Positions 4,924-5,647 of a stretch of 5,647 nucleotides of DNA are shown here, piece after piece. The notes under the pieces were generated by a model. The model searched no databases. It was not told where the DNA came from and saw only the letters and a list, made by a program, of their open reading frames with translations. The first letter of the stretch is position 1; each line of letters begins with the position of its first letter. The position numbers and the translations under genes are program-made. Source of the DNA: Planctomycetota bacterium (GTDB taxonomy: Bacteria; Patescibacteriota; Patescibacteriia; Patescibacteriales; UBA12465); assembly GCA_025453315.1 (NCBI GenBank), contig JALOQQ010000068.1:1-5647 (forward strand), written 5' to 3'.

Positions 4924-5647
4924 ATGTTAAAGAAAATGCCAAAATTTTCTCGTTTTTCTTATCTAGTGATAATTATTTCCTTCCTTATTTTCGGGGTAGG
5001 GACTTTGTTTTTGGTAAAAGCGCAAAGCGAGGCGGAAACAACTTCCTCTGAAGTTATTTCTAACTCTGAAGTTATTTTTGAAACTCAAAAGACAATTAAC
5101 AATGAGACGACTATCATTCCTGAATCAAGTTCAGAAACCATTAATCCAGAAACAACAACTAATAACTCTGTCATCGAGAATAACAATTCGGAGTCGACTA
5201 CTAACAATATTATTTCCGAAAACAATAGTTCTTCAAGCTCTGTGATTGAGCCAATAAATTCTTCTAATCTTGTACCCGACCCTTTGACTAATACAAACCC
5301 CAATACCAATTCCATTACCACAATAGATACTTCTATTGATACTATTAGTAATAGTTCTAATAGCGAGGTAATTTTACCAAGCGCTAATAATGATATTAAT
5401 CTTAATATTCCTCCAGCTGACATTAACGCCGTAGCCAATGATTTGGTTCAAGAAGAAAAACAGGAAGTTTGGGAACTGAATAAAGAAGATTTAGTTGCTG
5501 ATGAGATTGCTCCGGAAAATCCGGATTTACAAAATAATAATATTATCGCCCAAGAGAATGATAATTTAATTATTTTGGAAAACAAATTAAATAGTGTTAG
5601 GGAGCTTTGGTTTAAGCGCGGTGAGAATTGGAATAAAATAGATAATG
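4924..5647 (+). CDS. Exported Ser/Thr/Asn-rich surface protein, N-terminal part (cut by window edge)
   Basis: The frame from ATG 4924 stays open for 241 codons to the right edge. Residues 1-13 are basic (KK, K, R), 14-31 form a hydrophobic segment (LVIIISFLIFGVGTLFLV), and KAQS (32-35) offers a signal-peptidase site after Ala33, so the protein is probably exported by Sec; an uncleaved membrane anchor is the alternative. Residues 35-165 are low-complexity, rich in Ser, Thr, Asn and Glu, resembling an extended linker or stalk. Residues 173-241 are acidic and more ordered, ending in SVRELWFKRGENWNKI, possibly the first strands of a folded extracellular domain. I recognise no family. ATG 4936 (four codons later) is an equally acceptable start with a longer leader. 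It is transcribed divergently from the kinase operon. A 117-codon antisense frame at 5085-5438 is a by-product of the biased composition. Confidence 0.7.
   Translation, partial: MLKKMPKFSRFSYLVIIISFLIFGVGTLFLVKAQSEAETTSSEVISNSEVIFETQKTINNETTIIPESSSETINPETTTNNSVIENNNSESTTNNIISENNSSSSSVIEPINSSNLVPDPLTNTNPNTNSITTIDTSIDTISNSSNSEVILPSANNDINLNIPPADINAVANDLVQEEKQEVWELNKEDLVADEIAPENPDLQNNNIIAQENDNLIILENKLNSVRELWFKRGENWNKIDN
5046..5077 (+). repeat. Short direct repeat within the secreted protein gene
   Basis: CTCTGAAGTTATTT occurs at 5046-5059 and again at 5064-5077, an 18-base period that encodes SEVISN-SEVIFE. A further SEVI appears near residue 147. It suggests the Ser-rich stalk grew by small duplications. 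Confidence 0.6.

Noticed and set aside
5085..5438. 117-codon minus-strand frame rich in Leu/Val/Ser that looks membrane-like
   Set aside because: It mirrors the Ser/Thr/Asn/Glu-rich codons of the plus-strand secreted protein, which has a signal peptide and promoter; hydrophobicity is a composition artefact.
1..5647. CRISPR array, tRNA, rRNA or insertion sequence
   Set aside because: No regularly spaced repeats, tRNA cloverleaf, rRNA segment or transposase frame was seen on either strand.

Overview
The window is A+T-rich and uses the standard bacterial code: TAG, TGA and TAA all occur as stops. Shine-Dalgarno sequences are weak or absent. I see a compact minus-strand run of four overlapping or abutting genes, two plus-strand genes for exported proteins, and the start of a further minus-strand gene cut by the left edge. 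Tight packing, low GC, salvage-type nucleotide enzymes and a Ser/Thr/Asn-rich exported protein suggest a small-genome bacterium such as a Patescibacteria/CPR member. This is an inference. The type IX secretion (T9SS) C-terminal signal in the gene at 365-1663 points instead to a Bacteroidota-type secretion background, so host assignment is open.

Layout. 1-198 (minus) is the N-terminal part of a P-loop nucleoside/nucleotide-kinase-like protein, with a candidate promoter almost on its start codon. 199-364 is a divergent intergenic region with a plausible sigma-70 promoter and a 15-bp palindrome. 365-1663 (plus) encodes a secreted seven-repeat beta-propeller-like protein ending in a T9SS type A sorting domain, followed by a good rho-independent terminator at 1725-1768. 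1796-4766 (minus) is an apparent operon, in transcription order: thymidylate-kinase-like protein, ThiC-family radical-SAM protein, pol-beta-type nucleotidyltransferase, Nudix hydrolase. 4767-4923 is a second divergent control region with a promoter on each side of a near-perfect 20-bp inverted repeat. 4924 to the right edge (plus) is the start of a secreted Ser/Thr/Asn-rich protein.

How the genes may work together. Junctions of +2 nt, -14 nt and -11 nt indicate one transcript with translational coupling. A ThiC relative, a P-loop nucleotide kinase, a nucleotidyltransferase and a Nudix hydrolase, with no other thiamine gene visible and no TPP riboswitch, look more like a dedicated pathway for a nucleotide-like compound than ordinary thiamine synthesis. 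The ThiC-like protein keeps the family's core histidines but has a shortened C-terminal Fe-S motif (C-X2-C-X3-C instead of C-X2-C-X4-C). The first kinase fragment lies just beyond the T9SS gene on the same strand as the operon, so the T9SS gene may interrupt a longer ancestral cluster. 16-bp inverted repeats flank it. A strong terminator-like hairpin lies inside the nucleotidyltransferase coding sequence.
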